From contig FN649731.1 of the NCBI GenBank assembly GCA_000310025.1, positions 243,488 to 256,555 on the forward strand: a stretch of 13,068 bases of DNA. Direction: 5' to 3'. The position numbers were made by a program, and so were the translations under genes. Every line of letters starts with the position of its first letter. Position 1 is the first letter of the stretch. The DNA is from Ectocarpus siliculosus. Lineage: Eukaryota; Sar; Phaeophyceae; Ectocarpales; Ectocarpaceae. The notes under the pieces are model-generated. The model was given only the letters and a program-made list of their open reading frames with translations, was not told the DNA's origin and searched no databases. Positions 12,851 through 13,068 of the stretch are shown here, in pieces.

Positions 12851-13068
12851 CTAAAAGGAAACAACCGGTAAGGGGGGGGGGGGGGGGGGGGGATTCCAGG
12901 GGGGGGGGGGGGGGGGGGGGGGGGTCTGGGGGCTCGATAATCTAAGGGATGCAAGGGCCGACCCCTTTTACAAGGGCAAAGGTTGGGCGTGGGCTTCCCG
13001 TTCCTGCCACACGTGCCGCCCTCGTCTCTCTCTATTTTGAATAAGGGGGGTTGTCTTTCATAAAAGCG
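12851..13068 (-). other. DEAD-box helicase intron (3' part) with long poly-G runs
   Basis: From the acceptor at 12851 to the right edge. It contains G21 (12872-12892) and G26 (12899-12924), which are poly-C in the transcript and sit 20-75 nt upstream of the acceptor. No earlier helicase exon is visible here. Confidence 0.7.
12872..12924. repeat. Two poly-G runs, G21 and G26
   Basis: Homopolymers separated by ATTCCA; seen directly, though run lengths this long are error-prone in sequencing. Confidence 0.9.

Noticed and set aside
12399-12945. Arg/Glu-rich and Gly-rich + strand frames
   Set aside because: Translations of GA repeats and poly-G runs; the true coding strand here is minus (helicase).

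Overview
This is a nuclear eukaryotic window. Every gene is split by GT-AG introns of about 330-1450 nt, base composition is moderate, and there are many degenerate trinucleotide tracts and mono-/dinucleotide runs. No prokaryotic operon, rRNA, tRNA or CRISPR signal is visible. Small exons in long introns, tightly packed neighbours on alternating strands and roomy 3' ends suggest a brown alga (Ectocarpus-like stramenopile). That placement is inferred from architecture only.

Three genes are supported by conserved protein domains joined with compatible reading phases. (1) Minus strand, 3190 down to the left edge: the N-terminal half of a ubiquilin/Dsk2-type shuttle factor, with a ubiquitin-like domain, an NPF/Gly/Pro linker and the start of an STI1 region; the rest lies beyond base 1. 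(2) Plus strand, 3808-9482: a complete six-exon, 264-residue p47/Shp1-family Cdc48/p97 adaptor with an N-terminal YYAGG block, SEP domain, SHP box and UBX domain, and no UBA domain. (3) Minus strand, 12850-11012: the last four visible exons of a DEAD-box RNA helicase (motifs V and VI and a basic C-terminus); the N-terminal part lies beyond the right edge.

Genes 1 and 2 are head to head across 617 bp and probably share a bidirectional promoter. Both products act in ubiquitin-dependent protein handling: the ubiquilin delivers ubiquitinated clients to the proteasome and the p47-like protein is an adaptor of the p97 segregase. Genes 2 and 3 converge tail to tail across about 1.5 kb of apparently non-coding sequence.

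The less expected content is in the introns. A MITE-like inverted-repeat element occurs once in a ubiquilin intron and once in a p47 intron. An 80-bp dispersed repeat does the same, each time close to a splice site. p47 intron 4 also holds two adjacent fold-back elements, one of about 273 bp that is almost all hairpin. Other introns carry an 86-bp tandem duplication, several 40-50 bp direct repeats, a roughly 280-bp CTA/CTG tract, paired C-rich and G-rich tracts, and poly-G runs of 21 and 26 bases. All five p47 introns are phase 2. I see no new biochemical system; the most notable items are the divergent ubiquitin-pathway pair and the repeat families shared by its introns.
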